A stretch of DNA of 64,000 bases, taken from positions 26,156,173 through 26,220,172 of the forward strand of contig OZ017798.1 in assembly GCA_963969395.1 (NCBI GenBank). The letters run 5' to 3'. Position 1 is the first letter of the stretch. Each line of letters starts with the position of its first letter. The translations under genes and the position numbers were made by a program. Under the pieces are notes generated by a model that saw only the letters and a program-made list of their open reading frames with translations, was not told the origin of the DNA and did no database searches. Of this stretch, positions 24,462 to 36,048 are shown piece after piece. Origin of the DNA: Pseudoscleropodium purum (Eukaryota; Streptophyta; Bryopsida; Hypnales; Brachytheciaceae).

Positions 24462-27400
24462 CTATGAGAATTCAGATTTGGTGTTAACATCACCAGGTGA
24501 ACAACTAGCGTTTCGTTTGATTTCTCGGAGGGGCACTCTCTTCTCGGGATGGGAAGGAGGCGACACCCGCAGACTGCCAGCGTACACTGGTCCTGGTTTT
24601 TGAGCTCCATTTGCATTTCCCTTTTTCTGCAGCCCTTTCAATGGAATTGGACTGTTGCCAAGGTTTGAACGAGTCTCTGACATGCTCATATCACTACTTG
24701 GAGTACCTGGTCTCCTGCTCTTTGGTCTTTGCTTGAACCACTTCTGGGATATCGACTTCTCGATCTCCGCCTTTGCAGTTTCCTGGACAGTACTGATTGG
24801 TTCGGCTTTCGGTGGAGTTTGAGAATCATCGTCTTCTTGTGCTCCTTCGTATCTGTGTCTGCTGCTGGCTGGCCCACTGGTGGCTGTCGCCTCGCTCGGT
24901 TCTCTGTCAGGGCTGTGGACTTGATTTGAATTTGGAGGTCGGTCAGAGCTAGGTTCATCGACTGCACAGAACAAGATATTCATTAAATTGGCAATATATG
25001 AGATGCACAAGGGGATCTTACTCAGAAAAACTCAGGCAGATAAAGATTTTGGATTTGCTTAGTAGTTGAACTCTTGAGTCATTATACAGGAAGTTTTTTA
25101 AGTTCGTGGATTGAAACTCTTACAAATGTCAATACAGTTTTCGAATGAGGCTGCGTCTTCGGGTGTGTTTTCAAAGTCGGACGCAGCGGCAGGATGGTGA
25201 AATCCCGAAGATGTTGAGATATGGCAATGTGAACACGCGTCACAATCGGTGGCGCCTTTGCATGATCCGTTGCTCGTCACGATGGGTTGTAAAACTAGCG
25301 TGTAGCCATGGTTGCTACCAGAGCCCAGCAACCGGCTCTGCTCAAGGGCATGCCGGTTCCGGACTTCTTCAAGCGTTGCTCGGACTTGCACAAGGTCTCT
25401 CTCCAATTCTCTTACTTTCTCTTCAAGTTTCTGAGCTGCCACCCGCCACTTCTCCTCCTGAACAAATTAAAGAGAAGAAAGTCTTAAAAGCCCTGAAGGA
25501 TCAAGGATTCGTGGTTTGAAAACATATGACTACTGATGTTGAAATATAATTCGGGTGGGACCGAAGATCATATCAGTGAAGTGCATTGTAAGAAGTACAT
25601 AAAATTGGACAAAAGGAAATCTCCATACGAGCTGCTGAAAAAAGATGAAGCCCAAGCAGGGCATTTTGGTCCATAAACAAACGATTCAGCTTAGTGACAG
25701 TGCATTGCAAGCTACCGGTGAGATAGAAAAAATACAGATTTATTCCTTGAGTTATTTATGTACCTCAATCTGCAAGGAAGCAGCTTTGGACTCCGCAAAA
25801 GTGGCCCGCTTTTCCCAATTTTCACAACTGTATTGTAAGGATCCTGTCTTGCCTCTCAGTTGCTTCAGTACTTCCTGGACTTGCGCCCAATCCTCTCCGT
25901 CTGACGTGAGCTGAAACAGAATCACCGAAGTTCACACATAAGAAAAAATGAATCTCCATTGATGATTGAAAAATGAAGTCATGAGGACGTAAATTACCAT
26001 CAGCTAACAGAAACATAATCTACAAACGTGAATCATGTCCGCACAGAGCTACTTACTAATGTTTTACAAGCGCACAGATTGAGGCTCTAGCTACAATGCA
26101 CCTTCGGTAGATTGATTAAGACTGACTCAAAACACAAATTTCTTAGCTCTTCAACATCACGTTACGAAGCCTCCAGCTGTAATGCCACTAACTACAATGA
26201 GAAAACATCCAGCAGCCTTTCTAGTATTTTCAACTCTCACCAAAACGATTGTGATCCGAAAATGGTGCACTCTCAAATCTGAAAGCATGAACTTACGAAA
26301 CCGGACAAGTACTTACCACCTGGGTCGTGGATGACGTGCTGCTCAGACGCGTCTTGGAGACGCTCGAATCTCCACTTCGGATTTGAGACTGAAGTCGGAG
26401 GGTCTCGATCCGGCTTTGGAAGCTCTTCGCTTTGTCTTCGAGATCGCGCTGCACGTTCCCCGTATGAAGGCGCTGAATTCGTTGCTGGAGACCAGGGGTG
26501 TAGTCTTCTTGGTGACTTCGGCCAGGTGTACACGGAGCAGATACTGTTCCCCTCTTCGCTGTCTGAAAACAGACGATTTCGAGTCAGAGTACGTCACGGG
26601 CTATGGCGTCTCTTCTTCATCATAACCGGGTTAGATTATCCAGTTGTAGCAATCAGTCAAAAAAATGTACTGAATGTGAATCGATAACACTAACAGCAGG
26701 GTTTACTCCCAGACGTGTATAATATGACCCTTCTATGAACTGACATCCTGAGACAGTTCCCAAGAGTATTTCACGAGCTACATCGTTAGTCAGAACTTTT
26801 ATTGCTGGGTCATCGTACGTCATCCGATAGTCCGAATCAGACAAACAAATGCAAATAAAATTTGTTAACGACCCTCACAGCAAGGTTAACACACATACAT
26901 CTTTAACATGGCCTCCTCTATTAAAACGAAATTACACACATGCCACACTACCATTGTCAGCAGCACACATTCAAACTTTCACATTGGTAATGCTTCGGGA
27001 CTTCTGAGAGAAGGTCTCAGGGTGTACAAGAAGTCAGCATATCCCAGGCACTGGAATTCGATTCTCTATTTCACCATCACCGAGTATCAATCTTTAACAT
27101 CTAAAAGTGCGAATCAATCAAATAAAAGCGAAGAAAGGTAATTGATGACGCTAACAGCAGGGATTAAGGCAACTGAGAGAATTCAATTGAGAGGAAAACA
27201 TAAGCAACGATTGAAACCTCCAGTATGGTCTGCACGGACGACCGTAGACAATGCGCCATCTCGGCCGCTTGCGCCAAATCCGCATTCTGTTGCCGCAACC
27301 GTTGATCCGCAAGCTCCTTCTCCATTTGCAACACCTTGCATTTGGCCTTAAGAATCGCAGGCCACTCCAAGTCCGCTCTCCTCTTCTCCTCCTCACCACA

Positions 27401-27991
27401 ATTCATTTCCAACCCCTCTTGTTTCAACCCTCTTCGACGAGAACTCACCTGCGACCGCCGGAGGTTTAACTCCATACCCGATGAAACCGACTCATGATCA
27501 CTATTGCAGCGACGTCGCAGCGCATCTTCAGCAAGATTTTCGCATTCCAAAGCGCTACTACTGCTCGAATCACAAGTGGTGGCAGTATTATCACGAGCTT
27601 GCGCAGAGCGCCAGGAATGATTACCAGGAGAGAGGTTCTGTCGCCGCACAGTCTCCCAATACAAGCTGTCCTGCTCGAACATCCACCCGCACTTCCACTT
27701 CACGCCACGCCGCACGCCGCGCACGCTGCAGCTCTCCTCCTCGGAGACTTGCATCGAACCGGACTTGTGCTCTTGCTGGTTTGCTGCTTTACCGTTTTGC
27801 TGTGATTTCACGAAGCGACCCATTTCACGATCGAGCTTCTGGAACGTAGTGAGGCGTCCACTGCTTCTACGCATCACATCCTCCGAGAGGCAGCGGCGGC
27901 GACGAGAATGAGGTCGGGGAGGCTTGCGACTGGAGCCGCGACGGTACTCCCCGGAAGCCTCCTGCGACCCATCTTTTGCTGTCATCCCCAT
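24462..27991 (-). CDS. Coiled-coil protein of unknown function
   Basis: Five minus-strand exons, 27991-27218, 26562-26317, 25910-25764, 25457-25124 and 24961-24462, join in frame to 666 residues. I do not recognise the family. The N-terminal third is basic and serine-rich (SSRKPPRPHSRRRRC). A coiled coil begins near residue 200 (ILKAKCKVLQMEKELADQRL) and continues through exon 2 (LEDKAKSFQSRIETL), exon 3 (EDWAQVQEVLKQLRG and ENWEKRATFAESKAA) and exon 4 (EEKWRVAAQKLEEKVRELER). A cysteine-histidine cluster (CKGATDCDACSHCHIS) follows in exon 4. The C terminus is disordered and basic-proline-rich (KRVPLREIKRNAS). This layout resembles plant microtubule- or cytoskeleton-associated coiled-coil proteins, which is inference only. 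The exon 2 donor is ambiguous by one codon, since two in-phase GT sites exist. An extra small exon cannot be excluded. Confidence 0.7.
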
Positions 27992-28560
27992 TGCAAAATC
28001 GCATTCACTGATTTTACTTCCCAAACATATTCAATGGAAAACTACTGCAATTGCAGCTGCAGCTTTCAATACATCTCCCTCGATCAGCGCCTAGAACTTC
28101 AAACAGAGAGCGCCGCCGCTGTGTGCACCTCCATAGTCAAAACCAGCCGATGGACAACGTACGCCCCCAATGTTGCTGCTGCAGCTTTCAATTCATCTCC
28201 CTCGATCAGCACCTGGATCTCCAGACAGACAGGGTTGCCAGTAGTTGCGCCGCCATAGCCAAACCTGCTTGGTTGTTAGCTACTTCCCATCAGGTTGAAA
28301 TTCAAACAGTTGCAAACGGTGACGACCGAAGCAAATTCTTGTGCAAATACTTTTGCAAATACTATGTCAAGCTTCGATTTCCGAGCTTGGGAGATCGATT
28401 GATGCTCCCTTAGTATCTGCAATAACGCCTAAATCACCCACATATTTATCGCCCAACCCAAGGATATGTGATGATTCCGCCATAGCCAGGGAGCTTGAAC
28501 AACTGATCGTTCTTTCCCCAACGTATTGAAATTCAAATGTGGGATCGAGCAGGCGTACGT
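27992..28560 (-). promoter_or_regulatory. Upstream region of the coiled-coil gene with a tandem duplication
   Basis: A unit of about 122 bp is present twice, at about 28056-28177 and from 28178. Both contain GCTGCAGCTTTCAA, CATCTCCCTCGATCAGC and, at the end, GCC(A/T)CCATAG. The copies differ at many positions. A third partial trace (CCGCCATAGCCA) is at about 28478. The block lies directly upstream of the gene start, in the expected leader or promoter. Confidence 0.5.
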
Positions 28561-30649
28561 ACGTTCGGTCATTGAGGTTAGAAACTCTATGTCCATGTCA
28601 CGATTTAACAGGTTAGAACGAACTGTAACATGACATGTGTCAATTTGGGGGAGACCATTGAGTTATGTCGAATATGAACCGTACTGGACGCAGACTGGCA
28701 ACAATTTGAAATTGGCACGCTGCAAGCGTCAGCTCTCACTGGGACCGCTGAGACGTACGATGGCTGACGGACAAGCCGAGGAGTGAACGCGACAACTTAA
28801 CGATCCATTTACTATATCAGTCTTCAATCTGAAGGACAACTTATCTGACACGGATATGCATGACCCTGCATGCGCTGCTCACTCCTGCAGGACGTCGATC
28901 AATGGTTTAAATTTTTTGCTTAAAATCTCTAATTAGCCAAATTTATACTTGAATGTGAGTGGTTTTCCAATAGATATCTACAAACACTGATTTCATTTGT
29001 ACACATGCAGATGGACTGGTGTCCTTGATGAACAGTGCAGCTCACATAGACGTGTGTAGTTGGCATTGTTGATCTCTATTTTCTTAATTAAGATTACTAA
29101 GCAGCTGACCATAATTTAGAAGTCAAATTTTAATTGTTGGTTTAGCTGGTCGTCTAGCCCTCTGAGCTCATTTTCGAAACTCCAAATGAAAAGCACCACA
29201 TCGAGTCAAGGAAATCCATGATGACCAGGGTAGACAAAGCATAAAATTGTAAAAATCGGATAGGCAGAATTGAAAACTTTTGTAATTTTTTTTCCTAAAC
29301 AGTTCATGCCTTCCCAGGTGCCTCGGTAAAACTTTACTGTAGAATACATCCCCATGTTGCCAACTTCAGTTAATTTGCTAATTACCTCTAGTTTGTCAAT
29401 TTAGTCAAATAGCAGTTTGGTGCCATTCCTGGACCAAAACTTGTGCGTACATTTAAGTTACACAAAGTTCTAAACACTGAAACTCACAAGCCCTCATTTA
29501 AATCTCAAGCAGAGCATCCTGAAAAGTGCCAAAGTAGTGGATCACCTTTCCGGCTTTCAATTCAATGAATTGACCTAAGTTCTATACATTAAATCCCGCA
29601 AGGCTTTGCCTACTTGGGTACGTGCGTTACGTAGTAGTAGGCAGGGAGTCGTCGCGCATATTTGGTAGATTCAGAGTCCCTGTCTGTCTAGTGTCTATCT
29701 TCAATTAGTTTGCCGGCGGCTTCAGTTGAATCGATCCGTCGCTTGGATTGCTGCAACGCTAACTTAACTGAGCTGCTGCCGTGGCCAGCCCTTTGAATTT
29801 CTAAGTCACTGTTGGTCAGTACTGTAACTATACAGTAACTGTGATTTGTGTCTGGCGTTGCATGTGGGCAACGTCCTACGCCATGGCCAGCACCTTGCTA
29901 TTACACGCTCAGTCTTACAGGTCGCTTTGAAATTTGAAAACCTGCCTGGGTCACTGACTGATGGGGTGGTGCCATTCAATTCTTGCTGCAGGATCATGAT
30001 GAGAGGTAATTCCTAAAGTTATAGGGAGGTCGCCTTTGACCAGCTGATTTGCAATTCTGAAGTGAGTTCAACTTCTCAAAATATTTTGCAGTAAATTTAC
30101 CTTGAAAAACAAATGAAATTGGCATCCAATCCAATCTTTTTTTTTTAAATTTTGGGATCTGTGAGGAATTGTTCATGAATTTTGTAGTGGGAATCACCAA
30201 GGGTTCTAATAGAAGCGTCCACCTCCCAATATGTTTAGTATTGGTACATTGGTGAATACAATTGATACATAGAAGAAATCAATATGTACCTTAGCATTAG
30301 AGAACACTTTTAGAGTTTGAATTTTTTTAGTGAACCTTCTACTTTAGTGCATTTTCTTCATTGGTATAGAATGTGCATTTTAGGATACAAAGGTGTATTT
30401 GGAGTATAAGAAAGTTTGGATTGGCTTGATTTATTTGTGATGAAAGGGAGTGTTAATTGCATAAATTTGGAATTTTTTGGGACATTGTCTTTTGATTTCT
30501 ACAAAAAAAATGTTGAAAGTATTCAATTCTCAAAACTAGTAGATATAGTGCAAATAAGGTAAGGTAGATTTATTGGTCTATCAAAAGAGTTTGTAGATCC
30601 TACTTGGCTTGGAGTGCTTGGATGACAATAGGACTATAGTTGTGGCGTA
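28561..30649. other. Intergenic, no gene seen
   Basis: The base composition is balanced at the left and becomes AT-rich to the right. Frames are short and motif-free. Confidence 0.5.
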
Positions 30650-30749
30650 CACTAGTAGAAAACAACATTTCAAACAACAAAAACCAAATGATGTTTTCAA
30701 AAAAACATCATCTAGTTTTTGTTGTCTGGAATGCTATTTTCTACTAGTG
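30650..30749. mobile_element. CACTA-type MITE (100 bp)
   Basis: Perfect terminal inverted repeats CACTAGTAGAAAA and TTTTCTACTAGTG bound exactly 100 bp, flanked on both sides by the 3 bp duplication GTA. The interior also pairs (AACAACAAAAACCAAATGATG against CATCATCTAGTTTTTGTTG), so the whole unit can fold into one hairpin. Both the end sequence and the 3 bp duplication are typical of the CACTA superfamily. Confidence 0.85.
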
Positions 30750-31419
30750 GTACTTCTTGCCATTTGTTGAGACAATTGAGGATTGTTTTATAGGATTGGG
30801 CAAAATGGAGGTATGGGATTAGGTTGTTCACAATTATTGCACTAAACTCCTGTTGAATGTGATCTTGATTCATGATAGGTTGGTGAAGCCATCTAACGAT
30901 TTTGAACTCAAACTAGAACTGCCATTTGCTCTATTAAGTCTCGTACTGACATGATGATTTTGTTAGTGGCTTGTCTTATTTCTATACAGAGTTGGTCAAG
31001 TCCACTAGTAGGTGCCATTAGCATAAGCATTGGTTCTTTATTGGCTAACGATACAATTATCCCCTTAGGTGAAAAATGTGGATAAGTTACAAAGTTAGAT
31101 GCTTTAGAATGGACAGACATGAATTCAACAATAAGTTCTTCTACCCTCCTTACCATATATTCATTTTCATTGTCAATCTATTCAATTTTTAGAATCACAT
31201 GCATCTTCCAAAGTTGCAGGACTTTTTAACAGTATTTCTTGAATGGTCAAAGATGAATTGATGCCTTGAATGAAGTATTGGTGTATAGTCCCATTGTTTA
31301 ATAGATTCTCAATATAATGGGTGAAAATCATATTGAAGCGGCGAACATAGAATGTGATGTCTTTCGTTAATGATCTTTGAATACTAGTCAATGTTGTCAA
31401 AGTTTGTTAATGTTCAATT
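30750..31419. other. Intergenic with possible gag-like fragments on the minus strand
   Basis: Two short minus-strand frames at 30908-31156 and 31182-31400 are hydrophobic-charged and could be decayed retroelement gag (for example ITFYVRRFNMIFTHYIENLL). The evidence is weak, and no zinc knuckle or primer site was found nearby. Confidence 0.3.
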
Positions 31420-32370
31420 TCTAAGCAAAAACACCATTTAACCTCTAAAGGTCCAAATTGTGTTTTTTTGGCAATATAGAGATCTTGGGTAGCTAACTAC
31501 AAATGGATTTTTTAGTTTTTTTGATTGAAATTTTCACACAAAATGTGCCCAAGGAGTATCTTTAAGGCCCAACAATTTTCATAATTTTTGACTACATGAT
31601 TCAAAAGTTATTGCATGATATGTAATTTTTGATGCTTGGTAGGCAGCCCAAAAATTTCTTAAAAAATCACTTTTTTCAAAAAGAAAAATTTGAAATTGAT
31701 TTTTTAGACTTCTATGTATGTGAAAAGCTTTGAATCATTCCATTTTGATTTATGAGATGAAAGTTATGAGGTGTTCTAGTTTGTGGGCAGTCATGGATTC
31801 CCTACTCAAAAATAAACTTTGGAGTCCTTTATTTAACTCAATTTTCAATATTTAAAAAATAAAATAAAAAGATATGATGTAGATTGTTCATTACTACATT
31901 ACCACTGTTGGAATTGTAATTTTTCAATCTCATAATTAAATTCTTAACAATTTAGTGTTTTGAATCACTTTGTACTTCTTTCTATTTACTATTTTTTTCC
32001 TATATGTTGTGCAATTCCAAATGATCTAAATTTTTTTAAGCATGTAGACAACTTAACTTGAAAAATGAATCCAAAGAGTAACCGTCATTTTGGACATTTT
32101 TTCATGAAAATGTGACCTTGTGAAGTACAGCTGCCCGTATTTTCACAGGGTCAAAAAAAGATTTTTTGTCACTTCAAATGTTAATATCTTGCAATCTACA
32201 CGGTGGAAAATTCTGAAATTTTTTCCACATCTTTTCAAAATAGTTTACTATAAGATCCTATAGTTACATGTGTCCAAAAATGTTTTTCATCTAAAATTTG
32301 ATGCTTGTATAAGAAATGGCAGTTTTGGAGCGTTTTTGGTGAAAACATAGTCTTCGACCTTTAGAGGTTA
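31420..32370 (+). repeat. Dispersed AT-rich repeat family, copy B
   Basis: It aligns with 6905-7870 over its whole length by shared ordered landmarks, and its right end (GGTGAAAACATAGTC, then TTTAGAGGTTA) matches the ends of copies A and C. It is non-coding. The family's ends and mode of spread are undetermined. Confidence 0.7.
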
Positions 32371-34420
32371 AAGATAGCTTACAATTGTAACCATGTAGTA
32401 AAAAATTGTGTTTCATGTGAACAATATCATGAATAAGTGATTTATGCCAAAGTATGAGAAAACTATATAAGATAGTACTTGTGGTTAGTTACTAGGTTAG
32501 AAATAAAAATGCCTAGAGACATGGTGATATGACTTGCCAACAAACTATCGATTATCGGTTTATTGTGGCCTAAGGTGAAATTCTACAATCCCACATACCT
32601 CTCCTATAGGGGTGGTTGGCAACAATCCCAACAATCCTCATTAATTGGGTTGGGAACTCCTACCTTCCTCTCGTAAAAAATATAATTCACTTCCTACTTT
32701 GGTTTTTAGTAAGGCTATGAATGTTTGTTCTTAATATTAACTTCGGGTTTTACTACAAATTCTAAATCTTGACTTCAAATTCTACTACCTAGGCTCTCTT
32801 TCTTACTCTATGAGTCTACAATTCCACATTCTCAATTTTTACTATCCTATACTCACTAATTGTGGATTAGGGTTAATTGAAGAAAAATCAATGCTACTCA
32901 AGATGAACTTCAAAGGTTAAGTTAATGATTCACCTCATTGCTTATAGTGTTGGAAATGATCTTGTCTATACTTGCCTTCTCATAGTCCATCATAACTGTT
33001 GATTGCTTGGGTCTTTGTTGAGATGAATCTCCTTGCTTTATCTTTTAAGGAAATCTATCTCCCTCGTGTAATCTAACTCCTCTCTTTCTCTCCTTTTCTT
33101 TCCCCCGTTGTCTTTCTACTCTAGAACTATTCCACCAAGTGCATTCATGTTGGTCTTACAACTATAGATCTAAACTCCAAGGCCCTTAATGGTGTCCTCT
33201 TTCTTACGTGTTTCCCTTTTCATCATACTAATTCTATTTCTAACGGTCACCATAGAACCCCATAAATTTCCTATCTAATCTAGTTGCTAGCACACTATTC
33301 ACCTTCTTCCTCCTTGTTCTCTATTTCAATCCTCTCTCTTCTAATCTCCTTCCATTACTTATAGTTGACCTTGGTTGGTGAGGGAGAGAGTTGGATTGTG
33401 TGTATTCAAGGTAGTGTAGAAAGGTCCCCTCCTTCTCTTCTTTTTTCTTCCTCTTCCTTCTCCTTCTTCCTCCCCTTTTTTTTGTTGTATACTCCCTTGT
33501 TTTCCCCCCGTTTTTAGGCCTTAGCTTGACTTCTTTCACTACTGAACTCTTTTTCCTATGGCCCTCTCTGCTGGACTTCTCTCCCCTATGGCCCTCCCTG
33601 CTAGATCCTCTCCTACAACCCTCCTACGGACCCTTCTTTGACAGCCCTCCCTGCGACCCTCCCTGACAGCCTCTCTTTGTGGACCCTCCCATATTTAGCT
33701 CTCTACGGATCCTCCCCATACCCGAGCTCCCTACAAACCGTTTCCATACCCAAAATCCGATGCTCGGGCTCCAGTATTGGGGTTTTTGGCTATTGTCTAT
33801 GGGAGTTTGGTACTACGGGCTTGGTGTTGGGGCTTGTTGGATATTTGGAAACTAAAAACAATATCCTTGTGTGGATATTTAGAAGCTAACTTAGGGACTT
33901 GTCTAGCACCTTATAAAACATGCCAAACTTCTTTTTTCTTTCTACTTGCTTTCTAGTCCACCCACCATATATCCTTGGAACCTTAGAATTAATAATATGT
34001 TTTAATTTTCTGTATTGTAGGAATAAGAATTGGAATTAGAAGGATAAATGCAATTGTTCGTTACTTACTATAATTCCTTTAAAAGGTTCTCCTTTCTCCC
34101 AAACTTTGCTAAGTGTTATTCTTTTTATATCTATAGGTAATCAATCAACGAAATCTTTAAGTTCCTTGTCCTTTATATGGTTTCCACTTAATTGAAAAAC
34201 CTGCCCAAAGTAAGCTCCTCTATAAAATTAGTATAAGGTTTTAAAAAGGCAAGGGCCGGAATAATGATCCTCTAATAGTTCAGGAACTTCCCATGGAAAT
34301 AGAGGTTCTATTCTTAAATGTATTTATACCTTAAGAATTTCTGAATTATTTAATTTTTACTTTCCTTATAATTTTTAACAAGGAGGTCGGCAATGTTGGT
34401 TATATGACATAGAATGAAAA
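32371..34420. other. Intergenic; pyrimidine-rich low-complexity sequence at 33300-33720
   Basis: The segment near 33540-33720 contains irregular repeats of CCCTCC(C/T)TG. The rest shows short frames only. The left side may contain further remnants of the retroelement whose gag lies at 34421-34871, but I could not identify polymerase motifs. Confidence 0.4.
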
Positions 34421-34871
34421 TTGATTAAAGTATCTATTATGGTTCTTAATTGTCTTAACTTTGGAATTGTTATAGGTTGGATTTATAATAAGTCTAAAAA
34501 TTTAACAACTTTTAAAAATCGTGGTTCATGGTCTAATACTATAGGTAATTTTTGGATAGAGTTTTTAAAGGCTTTATTTTTGGCACATGTTTTCTTAATA
34601 TGACCTCCCTCTCCACAAAAGTTACACCTAGTTTTTGGTTTCTCCTTTTTAAATTTTTTTAAATTTTTTTAGTTTCCAAATTTGAATTTATTGGTAATTT
34701 TGGAGAGATATTTTTAATAAGTTCATTTGAAATTTACGGTCTAGTGGATAATAAATACTTTCAATTATAACAAATTATCGGCTTAGGTTGACTAGGATTA
34801 CTATCTTTTTGAAAAACGTTCAACAACACTTCATTTATAATTTCATTACTAATTTTGGTATGGGATTCCAT
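34421..34871 (-). pseudogene. Decayed retroelement gag with CCHC zinc knuckle
   Basis: On the minus strand an ATG at 34871 opens a gag-like frame (MESHTKISNEIINEVLLNV) that is soon broken by stops and a frameshift. At 34626-34585 the sequence encodes CNFCGEGGHIKKTC, an exact C-x2-C-x4-H-x4-C nucleic-acid-binding knuckle, flanked by lysines. A primer-binding site lies 275 bp upstream at 35146-35163, in the correct order and orientation. The element class (Ty3-type or other) is not determined because no polymerase was recognised. Confidence 0.65.
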
Positions 34872-35145
34872 TTTAATTTAAAAGAAGGGGTAAGAATTCT
34901 TATCATTATTATCTAAATGCGCATTCCTAAGTTAAGGATCTTTTAAATATTTTCACCGATCAATTTTACTTTAGAAATATATTATGGGAAGAATACATGC
35001 CATTCTTCTTAATGTTTTAAAACTCAATAGAACAAGGTGCATATTCTATTTTTTCACAATAATTCCTAAATTATATCTACTGATGGTGAATTTAAAAGGA
35101 AATCCTTTCCTATTCTACATCTTAAACACCAATAGCTAGGACCTT

Positions 35146-35163
35146 TCCTTGACAGCGGTGCCA
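35146..35163 (-). other. Retroelement primer-binding site
   Basis: The minus strand reads TGGCACCGCTGTCAAGGA, of the TGGCRCCG-TGYC type used by plant LTR retrotransposons. Just upstream (higher coordinates) the strand reads CCAACA, a plausible LTR end; on the plus strand the LTR would start TGTTGGAAAAG at 35173. Confidence 0.5.
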
Positions 35164-35172
35164 AAAATGTAG

Positions 35173-35847
35173 TGTTGGAAAAGACTTGGATCACAAACCC
35201 AAGAAATTCCCTAGTGGTGGTTCTCTCATTTGGTAAAGGTCAAATAGTCTATCATATTGTTTCTAAGGTCACTTTTATTGTAGGAAAGCATTCAACTTAG
35301 TGTTCTGAAAAGTAAAATTAAATTAAATTAAATGTAAATGTGAATGTGCAAAGGGGTACATTAACCAATACTAGTATTCCATCCAATTCCTAATGAATGC
35401 AAACTCCATGATATGCTGTGTAGTCTTAATACTAATATGCTAATGTCAAATAAACTAGGTATGTCAAATAGTCCGGGTGGGTCAAATAGTCTCATGCCTT
35501 GTAATGCATTCTATCAACCTAATTAAATAGCCACATATAATATTTATGCCATCTTCCTTAATTACTTCATTTTAATTCATGACAATTGGTCAATTGGTCC
35601 AGTAAGCTAATTAGCTACCACTAATTACTACCTATACAGAATGCAAATTCCCAAATTTGTAAATTGTCAATTGGTCTCAATATGCAAAGTATGCAAAAGG
35701 AAGTTTACTTATTTGTCACTTTTCGCCCCAACAATTAGACTTATGGTTATTCTTTCTCCCATGCTTCAACTCCATCTGCTTCAACAAGTCAATCTGTCAT
35801 ACTCAACAATTTAAACTTTCTCAACGTATTGTTTGTATAGTCAATTG
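35173..35847. repeat. Older AT-rich sequence, segment 1 of 4 (target of nested insertions)
   Basis: If the primer site at 35146-35163 is real, this is the start of that element's LTR. With the segments at 40891-41178, 51223-51361 and 54638 onward it forms one sequence once the three flanked insertions are removed. All four share a style rich in CAATTG, TTAGAC and similar words. Confidence 0.55.
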
Positions 35848-36000
35848 TGATGGAATTCAAGAACGATACAAAAATGATATATATATTAACCACACCATGA
35901 TGGATTTCAAGTACATGGTAGCTATTATAGTACTACCTAAATCTATGAATAGTCACACCTTTTCAGTACTACAACTAATGTCTAATTCTCTATTCTAACA
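35848..36000 (-). repeat. Copia 3' LTR
   Basis: It is 153 bp, 97% identical to the other LTR. It contains a near-duplicate of its own first 14 bases (TGATGGAATTCAAG at 35848, TGATGGATTTCAAG about 51 bp later). The polypurine tract CAGTGGGAG (minus strand) directly abuts it at 36001-36009. Confidence 0.95.
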
Positions 36001-36048
36001 CTCCCACTGAATTTGATATTAGTTGTTTCATCTATAGCGTCGATTTTG

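Noticed and set aside
32947..32970. Possible second LTR start (TGTTGGAAATGATC) for the remnant with primer site at 35146
   Set aside because: Similarity to TGTTGGAAAAGACTTG at 35173 ends after about 16 bases.
33321..33539. Basic 72-codon minus-strand ORF
   Set aside because: It is the translation of a pyrimidine-rich low-complexity tract (runs of Arg, Lys, Glu) with no other support.
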